NCBI RefSeq assembly: GCF_003264855.1
Contig: NZ_NFZS01000007.1
Location: 1 to 64,000 of the forward strand
Direction: 5' to 3'
DNA: 64,000 nucleotides
From: Dyella jiangningensis
GTDB lineage: Bacteria; Pseudomonadota; Gammaproteobacteria; Xanthomonadales; Rhodanobacteraceae
Shown: one piece after another, positions 53,258 through 62,900 of the stretch
Layout of the letters: each line of letters begins with the position of its first letter
Position numbering within the stretch: the stretch's first letter is position 1
Notes under the pieces: generated by a model
Databases searched by the model: none
What the model saw: the letters and a program-made list of their open reading frames with translations, nothing else
Told to the model about the DNA's origin: nothing
Program-made: the position numbers and the translations under genes

Positions 53258-54187
53258 TCAGCGGTTCCGATCGAACCAGCGATATTGCACCGCCAGCGTG
53301 ATGCTCTTGTAGTCGCCACCGATGCGCGTGACCAGCCCGTTGGATACCGCCACCTTGGCCGACCAGCCGGCCGCGATCGGTGCGGAGAAGGTGAGGCCGT
53401 AGCGCGCGTTCGACTGGCGATTTCGATCGGCCACGCCGTTGATGCTCGTCCTGCCGCCTTCCACATAACCCACCGCGCCAGCGAGCCACATGCCGGGCCG
53501 GAAGGTGTAGCCGCCATAGAGCTGGGCCGTGAAAATCGGGTCCTGGCTGCGCTCCCTGCCGCCGACATAGTCGTGATTGGTGGTGAAAAACCACGCACCG
53601 GCGGACGCCTCGAAAAACCACCTGCCCCAGGGATAGGAAAGGCCGACCTCCGGCTTGAACGACCACCGGTTGGTGCCGACATTGACCAGTCGCGACGACT
53701 CGTACACGCCCGTCGGGGCGGACATGGTAAGGCTCACGCCGAGGGAAGGGCCGGGCGGATGCCGCGCAAATTCCTCCGGCGACATGGCCGGATTGCCGAT
53801 CAGGTTGAGGGCAAACCGCAGGCGCACATCGCCCGCACCGCCACGATGGATTTCCGTGGGCGCGTCGATCACGTTGCCGCTGAGGTTGGCGCTCATCGCC
53901 GGCAGCACGAAACCCAGCGACGAACTTCGCCCGGCCAGGCTGAAGGTATGTACGTACGCCAGCGCAAACGTGTTGATGTGCGCCTGCACGTTGGTGACCG
54001 GCAACGAAGGGTCCGTCGTGACGTCGCCGGTGAGGTAGCTGTAGCTGGCACCGACGAAGTTCGTGCCCACCGGCGAAGGCGAGTAGGTTCGCGGTTCCAG
54101 TTCCTGTGCATGGACTGCAGCCGCATGGAACAGCAGCACGGCGATGAGGCAGGCGCACAGGCCTGTGCTGTCCGTTCGCCGCCGCAT
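53258..54187 (-). CDS. Outer-membrane beta-barrel protein (phenol-pathway MetA-like)
   Basis: A 309-residue protein with a signal peptide (about 8-28, 'LCACLIAVLLFHAAAVHAQE') and alternating strands typical of a small outer-membrane barrel ('VGASYSYLTGDVTTDPSL', 'FKPEVGLSYPWGRWFFEAS', 'GYTFRPGMWLAGAVGY'), ending 'SITLAVQYRWFDRNR'. It resembles the family annotated as 'MetA-pathway of phenol degradation' transporters, which move hydrophobic molecules; the substrate is not evident and no catabolic genes are near. Start at ATG 54187, which begins the signal region. Confidence 0.7.
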   Translation of the reverse strand: MRRRTDSTGLCACLIAVLLFHAAAVHAQELEPRTYSPSPVGTNFVGASYSYLTGDVTTDPSLPVTNVQAHINTFALAYVHTFSLAGRSSSLGFVLPAMSANLSGNVIDAPTEIHRGGAGDVRLRFALNLIGNPAMSPEEFARHPPGPSLGVSLTMSAPTGVYESSRLVNVGTNRWSFKPEVGLSYPWGRWFFEASAGAWFFTTNHDYVGGRERSQDPIFTAQLYGGYTFRPGMWLAGAVGYVEGGRTSINGVADRNRQSNARYGLTFSAPIAAGWSAKVAVSNGLVTRIGGDYKSITLAVQYRWFDRNR

Positions 54188-54670
54188 CAGCAGCCGCCTC
54201 GTTGAACGTCCTGCATCACCTCGGGCATCGCGCGGCATCCGGTGTTCTCAGGCCTTGGAATGCCTTGCGTAGGACGAGCACGCGGAGAAACGCCGAAGGC
54301 TGCGAGCCGAGGCGGCGTGCATGAACCGGGCGAATTGGCGTGCAGCGTCCCCGCTCCACCGCATCCGGCACTGCAGAATCCAGTCGATGTGCATGCCCAG
54401 CTCCGACGCCGACATTCGTGATCAAAGGATTCGAACAAGGTCTTCGTGATGCGCCGGCACGTTGCTTGCGTCCAGCGTTTGGCCGTCCGCACGCGATGCC
54501 GCCGGGCGACACGCGCATCGTCTTGCACAGGCGTGCCACTGTGCTCGCCATGCTATCACCACCGATGAGCGACCCGTCGCCTCGCGGCGTTACCGATGAT
54601 AGGTAAATCTACTTAAGCATGAAGCGACGCATTCCTTCGCAGGGCGGCGTGCGCCCGTAGAGCGATGTGT
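54188..54670. other. 483-bp intergenic region, no confident gene
   Basis: Between the starts/stops of two minus-strand genes. Frames here are arginine-rich and give no recognised domain. A 55-codon minus-strand frame beginning 'MSASELGMHIDWILQCRMRW' is the most protein-like piece, but it has no good ribosome site or context, so I do not call it. A locally AT-richer patch near 54595-54620 (TAGGTAAATCTACTTAAGCA) may hold a promoter. Confidence 0.4.
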
Positions 54671-54901
54671 CTAGCCCAGCCACATGGGTTCGGCCGACAA
54701 CTCGTGATGTTCCATCAGGGCGCACAGCTGCAGCCACCACCAGCTGCGGTCATCGGGCGCCACGGTCGACGAGGGATCGAGCAACTCTTCCTGCATGGCC
54801 TGCCACAACGCTGCGTCTGCCGTCCTGGCGTTGCGCATCGCCGTCATGCGCCGGTCCAGCGCCATGAAGCGGGCCTGCAACTCTTCGCGCGAGAGGTACA
54901 T
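54671..54901 (-). CDS. Small conserved hypothetical protein
   Basis: A 76-residue acidic, tryptophan-rich protein, MYLSREELQARFMALDRRMT ... 'DRSWWWLQLCALMEHHELSA'. No signal or membrane helix. Codon composition is protein-like, and an AAGGA site lies a few bases before the ATG. It is divergent from the ABC transporter operon, about 180 bp away. Function unknown. Confidence 0.55.
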   Translation of the reverse strand: MYLSREELQARFMALDRRMTAMRNARTADAALWQAMQEELLDPSSTVAPDDRSWWWLQLCALMEHHELSAEPMWLG

Positions 54902-55081
54902 TGTCCTTTGCTTCCTGCGAGGCGAATGCGGGAACGTTAGGCTGGTGCAACGCCGGGGATGGAGTGTCTTGAGTCACGCCATGCCTTAAGACATAAGGAC
55001 CATCGACCTATGCCGGACGAAGCAAGGCCGGCTTTGCCGGTGCGGCCGTTCGGCGGCGAGGCAATGGTAGAGTCCTTGACC

Positions 55082-55864
55082 ATGTCCTTTCCCCAGCCTG
55101 ACCAGCCGCCACGGCATGCCGCGGACTTCGCCCTGCGCGAGGTGACCAAGCACTACAACGGCGTCAGTGCCCTGAAGGACGTCAGCCTGTCGTTTGCCGC
55201 GGGCAGCACGACGGCATTGATCGGTGGCAGCGGTGCGGGCAAGTCCACCGTGCTTCGCCTGTTGCTTGGGCTGGACTGGCCCGACACCGGCACGGTCACT
55301 GCGTGGGGCGAAGCCCTGCAACGCGATCGCCTGCTCGCCCTGCGCCAACGCGTGGGTTATGTGATCCAGGAAGGCGGCCTGTTTCCGCATCTCACGGCCC
55401 TGGGCAACCTCGCGCTGCAGCCACGCTACCTGGGCTGGGAAGCCGAACGCATCCGCCAGCGCGCGCATGAGCTGGCTGAGCTCGCTCGCCTGCCGATCGA
55501 TGTGCTCACACGTTATCCCGCCGAACTTTCCGGCGGCCAGCGCCAGCGCGTGGCCTTGATGCGTGGCCTGATGGCCGACCCGGGTGCACTGCTGCTCGAC
55601 GAACCGCTGGGCGCGCTCGACCCCATCGTGCGCCATGAACTGCAGGACGAGCTGAAGCGCATTTTCAGCGAACTCGGCAAGACGGTGATCGTGGTGACGC
55701 ACGATCTCGCCGAAGCAGCGTGGTTCGCCGACCGCCTGGTGCTGTTACGCGATGGGCACGTCGTGCAGGACGGTCGCTACGAGGACCTTCTCGACCGGCC
55801 CGCGGATGATTTCGTCAGGGCGTTCACCCACGCGCAGCGCGCACTGCCGGGCGGTGCCGCATGA
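55082..55864 (+). CDS. Osmoprotectant-type ABC transporter ATPase (OpuCA-like)
   Basis: A 260-residue ABC ATPase. Walker A is 'IGGSGAGKST', the Q-loop is 'YVIQEGGLFPHLT', the signature is 'LSGGQRQRVALMRGL', Walker B is 'LLLDEPLGALDP' and the switch is 'VVTHDLAEAAWFADR'. The pattern and its partner match OpuC/ProV-like quaternary-amine importers. No C-terminal CBS pair is present, which is usual for shorter OpuCA/YehX forms. Start at ATG 55082; ATG 55064 is an alternative. The stop overlaps the next gene (ATGA). Confidence 0.88.
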   Translation: MSFPQPDQPPRHAADFALREVTKHYNGVSALKDVSLSFAAGSTTALIGGSGAGKSTVLRLLLGLDWPDTGTVTAWGEALQRDRLLALRQRVGYVIQEGGLFPHLTALGNLALQPRYLGWEAERIRQRAHELAELARLPIDVLTRYPAELSGGQRQRVALMRGLMADPGALLLDEPLGALDPIVRHELQDELKRIFSELGKTVIVVTHDLAEAAWFADRLVLLRDGHVVQDGRYEDLLDRPADDFVRAFTHAQRALPGGAA

Positions 55865-57336
55865 AGCGGCTGGCCTGCCTGTTGTTGATGATGTTGCCCG
55901 CGCTGGGCGTGGCGCAGCCGTTGCGCGTGGGCTCCAAGCAGTTCACCGAATCGGTGATCCTCGCCGAACTCGCACGCGGCGAAGCACGGCGCATCGGCAC
56001 CGAGGTGGAGCATCGGCGTGAACTCGGCGGCACCGCCATCCTGTGGAGCGCCTTGCAGCACGGCGACATCGATGCGTATCCCGAATACACCGGCACGCTC
56101 ACGCAGGAACTGCTGAAGGGCGTGGCACCCGATGCCGGCATCGCTGCGTTGCGTGCACGGTTGGCGCCGATGGGCATCGGCATCACCGATTCGCTCGGCT
56201 TCGACGACAACTACGCCCTCGGCATGCGCGAGCAGCGCGCCGAGCAACTGGGCATACGGAACATCAGCGACCTCGCCGCGCATCCGGAGGTGTGGCTGGG
56301 TTTCTCCAACGAGTTCATGGATCGCGGCGACGGCTGGCCCGGCCTTCGGCAGCGATATGGATTGCCGTCCACGCAGGTGCGCGGCCTGGATCACGCGCTC
56401 TCGTATCGTGCGCTGGCCAGCGGCGCGGTGGATGTCACCGATCTCTACAGCACCGATGCCGAGATTGCCTACTACCACCTGCGCGTGCTGCAGGACGACC
56501 GTCATTATTTTCCGCGCTACCAGGCGGTGTTCCTCTATCGCCTGGCGCTGGAGCGGCAATCGCCCGTTTTCGTGGCCGCGCTGAAACGCCTGGTCGGGCG
56601 GATCGATGAACCCGCCATGCGCCGCATGAATGCGCAGGCGAAGCTCGAGGGCCAGCCCGAGGGGGACATCGCCGCACGTTTTCTGGGTGTGCCGGCAGGC
56701 GGCCGCGAGGACGGCTTCTGGCAGCGGCTGCTGCATCGCACCGCCGAACACGTCAGCCTCGCCGCGGCATCGCTCGCACTCGCGGTGCTGTTCGCCATTC
56801 CGCTCGGCATCGTGGCGGCGCGCTGGCGCAGGCTGGGGCAATGGGTGATCGGGCTTACCGGCATCCTGCAGACGGTGCCGTCGCTGGCGATGTTCGTGTT
56901 CATGATCCCGCTGTTCGGCATCGGTGCGTGGCCGGCGTTGGCGGCGCTGTTCCTCTACAGCCTGCTTCCCATCGTGCGCAATACGCATGCAGGCCTGCTC
57001 GATATCCCGCTGGAGCTGCGCGAATCGGCGGCCGCGCTCGGCCTGCCATGGCGCACGCGGCTCGCGAGGGTGGAACTGCCGCTGGCGACGCGATCGATCC
57101 TCGCCGGCATCAAGACCGCGTCGGTGATCAACGTCGGCACGGCCACGCTCGCCGCGCTGATCGGCGCGGGCGGCTACGGGCAACCCATCCTCACCGGCAT
57201 CCGCCTCAACGATATCGGCCTGATCCTCGAAGGGGCTGTGCCCGCCGCGGTATTGGCGATGCTCGTGCAGTGGCTGTTCGAAGGCATCGAGCGATGGCTC
57301 ACGCCGCGCGGCCTGCGTATCGCGGCGCGCGAGTGA
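55861..57336 (+). CDS. Fused osmoprotectant binding protein-permease
   Basis: A 491-residue fusion. A signal peptide (1-19) leads a substrate-binding domain (about 20-275) with 'LRVGSKQFTESVILAELARG', 'DAYPEYTGTLTQELL' and 'TDLYSTDAEI', the OpuC/YehZ class for glycine betaine, choline or carnitine. The permease part (about 290-485) has five to six helices and an EAA loop 'LRESAAALGLPWRTRLARVE'. Fusion of binding protein and permease in one chain means the binding domain is tethered at the outer face of the inner membrane. It overlaps the ATPase gene by ATGA, giving a complete importer from two genes. Confidence 0.9.
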   Translation: MKRLACLLLMMLPALGVAQPLRVGSKQFTESVILAELARGEARRIGTEVEHRRELGGTAILWSALQHGDIDAYPEYTGTLTQELLKGVAPDAGIAALRARLAPMGIGITDSLGFDDNYALGMREQRAEQLGIRNISDLAAHPEVWLGFSNEFMDRGDGWPGLRQRYGLPSTQVRGLDHALSYRALASGAVDVTDLYSTDAEIAYYHLRVLQDDRHYFPRYQAVFLYRLALERQSPVFVAALKRLVGRIDEPAMRRMNAQAKLEGQPEGDIAARFLGVPAGGREDGFWQRLLHRTAEHVSLAAASLALAVLFAIPLGIVAARWRRLGQWVIGLTGILQTVPSLAMFVFMIPLFGIGAWPALAALFLYSLLPIVRNTHAGLLDIPLELRESAAALGLPWRTRLARVELPLATRSILAGIKTASVINVGTATLAALIGAGGYGQPILTGIRLNDIGLILEGAVPAAVLAMLVQWLFEGIERWLTPRGLRIAARE

Positions 57337-57520
57337 CGAGGTCGCAGCGCTGAGGTCATTGGACTTGCGGCGAACGCAACGTTGATCGCCGATAGGCCTT
57401 CGCAAGCACGTTGGTCGGTTCCCTTCGCGGCCTGGTGTCCGCCTCTGTCGCGAAACTGTCGTTGGGGGAGCTGCATCCTCCTTCCCCTCAACCGCGCGAA
57501 CACCGGCTAAAATGCCGCTC

Positions 57521-57697
57521 GTTCGGGTGTCCCGGCTCGGCCGGGATGAAACGGGAAGCCGGTTGAAGTCCGGCACTGCCCCCGCAACGGTAAGCGAGTG
57601 AAACCAAGGGCGAGACGCCACTGGGCCAAGGCCCGGGAAGGCGCCCGCGGTTGCATGCGGCACGCATGGCGCTCGCGAGTCCGGAGACCGGCCCGAT
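57521..57697 (+). ncRNA. Cobalamin (B12) riboswitch
   Basis: The region has the classic B12 element blocks: 'GGGAAGCCGGTTGAAGTCCG', then 'CCCCCGCAACGGTAA', 'AAGGCCCGGGAAGGCG' and the closing 'GAGTCCGGAGACCGGCC' near 57677-57695. It lies 160 bp upstream of a BtuB-type receptor on the same strand. Adenosylcobalamin binding usually lowers expression by hiding the ribosome site. A TAAAAT -10-like box is found at 57508-57513, 8 bp before the start of the element. Confidence 0.93.
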
Positions 57698-57856
57698 CAG
57701 ACGGACCCGCCACCACGGCGGGTTTCAGCGCGCGGCTCGCGGTGGGCGAGGCCGGACGTCTGCATGGCCGCCTGGCCTGCCGCCGTTCCTGACTCCACCC
57801 GTGTCGTGCACCCCACAGTCGGGACGCGCGTGTGGGCGCGTCCGCAAGGAACATGC

Positions 57857-59752
57857 ATGAAGAAGACCCTGCTGGCAGCCTCGCTGCTCTCCGCCACGAT
57901 GGCCGCCCATGCGGCTGATGCGGACCAGGCGACGTCGCTGTCGTCCGTGATCGTCACCGCCACGCGCACATCCATCACCACCGACGAGGCGCTCTCCTCG
58001 GTAAGCGTGATCACCCGCGCCGATATCGAGCGGCTGCAGCCGGCGTCGGTGCGCGACTTGCTGGTGGGCCTGCCGGGCGTGGCGTTCACGCAGGCCGGCG
58101 GACAGGGCCAGTTGAGCACGCTGTTCCTGCGCGGCACCAACTCCACGCACGTGCTGGTATTGATCGATGGCGTTCGCATCGGTGCGGTGGGCGCCGGCCT
58201 GCCGGCGTTCGAACAGATTCCGGTGGACCAGATCGAGCGCATCGAGCTCGTGCGCGGTCCGCGCTCCAGCCTGTACGGCGCCGACGCGATGGGCGGCGTG
58301 ATCCAGATCTTCACCCGCCACGGCGCGCAGGACGGCAAGCTCGATCCTTCGCTCAGCGTGTCTACCGGCAGCCGCAGCTATTTGGATGGCCATGCGGGCC
58401 TTTCCGGTGGCGACTCGCATGCGTGGTTCAACGCCGGCCTTGGCGGCCAGTACACCGCGGGCATCAATGCCTGCCGCGTCGGTGCGGCCGAACTGGGCGT
58501 GGCCTGCTTCGCCGACCAGCCCGACCACGACGCTTACCGCAACTGGAACGGCATGGCCAACGGCGGCTATCACTGGGACAACGGCACCGAACTCGCCGCC
58601 ACCTGGCTGCGCAGCAAGAATTTCGTGGAATACGACGGCAGCCCGTATGGCGGCAACCAGGCGGTGAACCAGCAGCAGGTGGCCGGCGCGCGCCTGAGCT
58701 TCGCGCCGCTGGACGCGTGGAAGGTCACGCTCAACGCGGGCCAGAGCCGCGACGACAACGCCACCTATTTCCAGGGCGACTACAGCGACCTGTTCACCCC
58801 GCTCACGTACTACCCGCGCACGCCGGTGGGCCACACCTATTCGCGCCGCAACCAGGCGTCGTGGCAGAACGACATCACGCTCGATGCGAACCAGCTGCTC
58901 ACCGCCGGCGTCGATTACCAGCAGGAACACATCGACAGCGACACCGGCTACCTCAGGAGCACGCGCGAGGACACCGGCGTGTACGCGCAGTACATGGGCA
59001 CGTTCGGGCGCAACGAGGTGCAGCTGTCCGCGCGCCACGACCACAACGGCCAGTTCGGCAACCACAACACCGGTTCGGCGGCGTGGGGCTACGCGTTCGA
59101 CCACGGCCTGCGCCTGTCGGCGAGCTACGGCACCGCGTTCCACGCGCCCACGTTCAACGACATCTACTATCCGTTCGGCCTGGGCAACCCCGACCTCAAG
59201 CCGGAGAAATCGCGTTCGGGCGAACTCGGCCTCAGCCAGGCGCAGGGTACGTGGAACTGGGCGGTGAACGTCTACCAGACCACCATCACCGACCTGATCA
59301 CGCTGGACGAGAACTTCGTGCCGCAGAACATCAGCCAGGCGCGCATCCGCGGGCTGGAAGGCCAGTTCGGCATCAACCTGGATGGCTGGCAGGTGCAGAG
59401 CTATCTCACCCTGATGCAGCCGAAGAACCGCGAAGGCGCCTATGACGGCAACCTGCTGCCGCGCCGCCCGGAACAGACGGCGCGCGTGGATGTGGATCGC
59501 AGCTTTGGCGCCTTCGGTGTCGGCGCGACGTTCTTCGCCTCCGGCAAGGCATATGACGACCAGGCCAACCTGCATCGTCTTGGCGGCTACGCCACCACCG
59601 ATCTGCGTGCGAGCTACGCGTTCCTGCCGGGCTGGCGCATCGAGGCCAAGTTGGCCAATGCCTTCGATCGGAACTATGAGACCGCGTACTACTTCAACCA
59701 GCCGGGCCGCACCTGGTTCCTCACGTTGCGGTACAGCCCGGCGGCGCGCTGA
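57857..59752 (+). CDS. btuB: BtuB-like TonB-dependent vitamin B12 receptor
   Basis: A 631-residue outer-membrane receptor, with signal peptide (residues 1-20, 'LLAASLLSATMAAHA'), TonB-box-like 'SLSSVIVTATRTS', plug (about 30-160, 'LFLRGTNSTHVLVLIDGVRI', 'IELVRGPRSSLYGADAMGGV') and a barrel ending 'PGRTWFLTLRYSPAAR'. The plug matches the BtuB class, and the B12 riboswitch upstream supports cobalamin as ligand. It does not end in a terminal aromatic residue, since the last residues are PAAR, so the C-terminal beta signal is slightly displaced. AAGGA lies before the ATG at 57857. Confidence 0.92.
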   Translation: MKKTLLAASLLSATMAAHAADADQATSLSSVIVTATRTSITTDEALSSVSVITRADIERLQPASVRDLLVGLPGVAFTQAGGQGQLSTLFLRGTNSTHVLVLIDGVRIGAVGAGLPAFEQIPVDQIERIELVRGPRSSLYGADAMGGVIQIFTRHGAQDGKLDPSLSVSTGSRSYLDGHAGLSGGDSHAWFNAGLGGQYTAGINACRVGAAELGVACFADQPDHDAYRNWNGMANGGYHWDNGTELAATWLRSKNFVEYDGSPYGGNQAVNQQQVAGARLSFAPLDAWKVTLNAGQSRDDNATYFQGDYSDLFTPLTYYPRTPVGHTYSRRNQASWQNDITLDANQLLTAGVDYQQEHIDSDTGYLRSTREDTGVYAQYMGTFGRNEVQLSARHDHNGQFGNHNTGSAAWGYAFDHGLRLSASYGTAFHAPTFNDIYYPFGLGNPDLKPEKSRSGELGLSQAQGTWNWAVNVYQTTITDLITLDENFVPQNISQARIRGLEGQFGINLDGWQVQSYLTLMQPKNREGAYDGNLLPRRPEQTARVDVDRSFGAFGVGATFFASGKAYDDQANLHRLGGYATTDLRASYAFLPGWRIEAKLANAFDRNYETAYYFNQPGRTWFLTLRYSPAAR

Positions 59753-59772
59753 GGCTCGATCGACGAAATCTT

Positions 59773-59806
59773 CACCGCCGTCCCGGCGCGCGCTGGGACG
59801 ACGGTG
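59773..59806. terminator. GC-rich hairpin after btuB, possible terminator
   Basis: CACCGCCGTCCCGGCGC (from 59773) pairs with GCGCTGGGACGACGGTG (to 59806) with two mismatches, a strong stem 20 bases after the btuB stop. No U-run follows, so it is either a Rho-assisted stop or an RNA-stabilising hairpin. Confidence 0.5.
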
Positions 59807-59893
59807 ACGAGCGATCGCGTTGCGAGGCGGACTAACGGCACATCCGCGGCAACACGTTTGCAGGCATAAAGGCGCCTGAGGTCAGCCGTCCTG

Positions 59894-59918
59894 GTCGCGC
59901 CTCGTACCGAGGCGCGAC
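59894..59918. promoter_or_regulatory. Perfect 11-bp hairpin in the RND gene leader
   Basis: GTCGCGCCTCG (59894-59904), TAC, CGAGGCGCGAC (59908-59918) form a perfect stem-loop. If translation began at the ATG at 59923, the hairpin would bury its ribosome site; it leaves the GTG at 59953 free. It may be an attenuator or translational control element for the pump gene. Confidence 0.5.
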
Positions 59919-59952
59919 GGGGATGCGCCGCCATCGACGGTTCTTGGAGCCC

Positions 59953-62900
59953 GTGAACCTTTTCGCGCCACTGATACGCCGCCCGATCGGCACTTCCGTG
60001 CTGGCGATCGGCCTCGCGCTTGCCGGCATCTGGGCTTACCTGTTGCTGGGCGTGGCCGCGCTGCCGCAGCTCGAATTTCCCGGCATGGTGGTGTACGTGG
60101 AGATGCCCGGCGCGAACGCGCAGACCATGGCATCCACCGTGGCCGCGCCGCTGGAGCGCCACCTCGGGCGCATCCCCGGCATCAAGGAGATGCACTCGGA
60201 GAGCAACGAAGGTTCCACGTCAGTTCGCATCATCTTCAATTTCGGCAACAACACCGACAAGCTGGCGCGCGACGTGCAGGCGGCGATCAACGCGAGCACC
60301 GCCGACCTGCCGATCGCGAGCATGCCGTCGCTGCCGCGCTACTTCAAATTCAACACCGCCAACATACCGGTACTGCTACTCTCGCTGACGTCGCAGACGC
60401 TGCCGCCGGACAAGCTCTACGACCTCGCCGACACGCTGATCAATCCCGCCATCGCGCAGATTCCCGGCGTGGCGCAGGTGCGCGTGATCGGCGGACGCCC
60501 GCGCGCGGTGCGCGTGGAGCTCAATACCGCCGCGCTCGCCAGCAAGGGGCTCACGGCCAACGACGTCGCCAACGCGCTGCGTGCGGCCAATGTCACCTCG
60601 CCGCAGGGCGTGCTCACCGACGGGCGCACCCAGATGACGGTGTCGGCGACCGATGCCCTGCATGATCCGGACGAGTTCGCCAGGCTGCTGATCGCCACGC
60701 GCAACGGCGCGCCCGTGCGCCTGTCGGACGTGGCGCGCGTCACCAGCGGCCAGCAGGACGAGTATCAGGCCGCCTGGTTCAACGACCAGCGCGCGGTGGC
60801 GCTGCGCATCAGCAAGCGTCCCGAGGCCAATGCGGTGGCTACCGCCGACGCAGTGCGCGCCAAGCTGCCGCAGATGCGCGCGTGGATGCCGGCGGACATC
60901 AGGATCACGCCGATCTTCGACCTTACCCAGACCACCAAGTCCGCACTGCATGAAGTGCAAGTCGCGCTGCTGCTCAGCGTGGTGATGGTGGCGGCGGTGA
61001 TGCTGGTGTTCCTGCGGCGCATCGGCCCGACGCTGATCGCGATGCTGAGCGTGCCGCTGTCGCTGGCGGGCGCCTTCGTGGTGATGTGGTCGCTGGGCTA
61101 TACGCTCAACACGCTGTCGCTGGTGGCGCTGGTGTTGTGCATCGGCTTCGTGGTGGACGATGCCATCGTGGTGATCGAGAACATCGTCCGCCACATGGAG
61201 CACGGTTCGCCACCGCTCGTGGCAGCGATGGATGGCGTGAAGGAGATCGGCTTCACCGTCGTCTCCATCACGCTCTCGCTGATCGCCGTGTTCGCGCCGC
61301 TGCTGTTCGGCAACAACCAGTTCACCCTGTTGCTGCGCGAATTCTCGGTAACGCTGACCGCGGCGGTGGTGATCTCGGCGTTGATCTCGCTCTCGCTTAC
61401 GCCCGCGCTGTGCGGGCGCTATCTTTCCCTGGCGAATGCCGGCGGACGCGAGCCCAACCGCATGGAGCGCGCGCTCGAACGCTTCGATCGTGCGTTGCAT
61501 CGCGTCTATGAGAGAGCGCTCGACTGGGCCATGCATCATCGCCGGCTGATGCGGTGGCAGCCGCTCATCCTGCTCGGCCTCACCATCGGCATGGCGATGC
61601 TGGTGGTGAAGCTGTTTGGCTTCAATTTCATGCCGCAGGAAGACATCGGCATGATCCAGGGCGACATCCGCGCCGACGCGAACATTTCGCCCACGCTGAT
61701 GGCCCAGCGCGCGCAGCGCGCCGCGGCGATCATGCGCGAAGACCCCGCGGTGCTGGATGTGACCACCTTCCTTGGAAGCGACCGCGCTGGCGGCGCGGTG
61801 GGCAACCAGGCCACGATGTTCGTGGACCTGAAGCCACGCGGGCATGGCCCGGGCCAGCGGCCAGACGCGCTCAAGGACGTGATCACGCGTCTCAACAAAG
61901 CCTACGCGAAGCTGCCCGAGCTGCGCGTCTCGCTCAATGCCATCGGCTTCTTCAACGACAACAACGACAGCGACCGCGGCAGCCAGAGTTTCGAACTGGT
62001 GAGCAGCAACATGGGCGTCGACCTGCAGCCGCTCGCGCTGCAGGTGACCAAGCTGATGCGCAAGCACAAGGAATTCCACGACGTCAGCAGCGACTACGAC
62101 GACATCGACAAGCAGCAGATGCTCACCGTGGACCGCGCCGCGGCAGGGCGGTTGCACCTCAACATGGGGCAGGTGGATTCGGCGCTGTACAACGCGTTTG
62201 GTCAGCGCCAGGTGTCGATCATCTATTCGAACATCAACCAGTACTGGGTGGTGCTGACGTCATCGGCGGAACGTTCGCTGAGCCCCGATACGCTGCTCAA
62301 CACCTACGTGCGCGGCGACAACGGCAACATGGTGCCGCTCTCGGCGGTGGCGCACATCCAGCCGCAGGTGACGCCGTCGTTCGTGATCCACACCAACCAG
62401 CTGGAGGCGGCCAAGATCTACTACAACATCGACCCCGGCTTTCCGCAGAACAAGGCGATGGACCTGATCAACCAGATCGTCGCCGATGCGCGCCTGCCGG
62501 CCGGCGTGCAGGTCGGCTATTCCGGCAGCGCACAGAACCTGGAAGAGACGCGTTCCAACGCCAACGTGCTGTTGATCGGCTCGATCCTGGCGATGTACAT
62601 CGTGCTGGGCATTCTCTATGAGAGCCTCGGCCATCCGCTGACCATCCTCTCCACGCTGCCCGCGGCCGGCGCTGGTGCCTTCCTCGCCATGCTCGCCACC
62701 GGCACGCCGATGTCGCTGATGGCGATCATCGCTATTTTGATGTTGATCGGCATCGTGAAGAAGAACGCGATCTTGATGGTGGACTTCGCCCTGGTCGCGC
62801 AGCGGGAGCGCGGCATGTCACCGCCGGATGCGATTCGCGAAGCGGCGCTGGTACGTTTCCGTCCGATCACCATGACGACGCTGGTGGCGATGGGCGCGGC

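Noticed and set aside
54216-54551. Minus-strand frame of about 110 codons in the gap at 54.2-54.6 kb
   Set aside because: Arg/Pro/Ala-rich without recognised motifs, no ribosome site, and competing frames of similar length overlap it.
57560-57575. TTGAAGTCCGGC as the T-arm of a tRNA
   Set aside because: It belongs to the conserved core of the cobalamin riboswitch; no cloverleaf can be formed.
55777-57663. Long minus-strand open frame antisense to the fused ABC protein
   Set aside because: Same reasons as the other antisense frames; the plus strand encodes recognised domains throughout.
57725-59575. Long minus-strand open frame antisense to btuB
   Set aside because: It is an Arg/Ala/Val-rich shadow of the receptor gene, with no start signal or domain.
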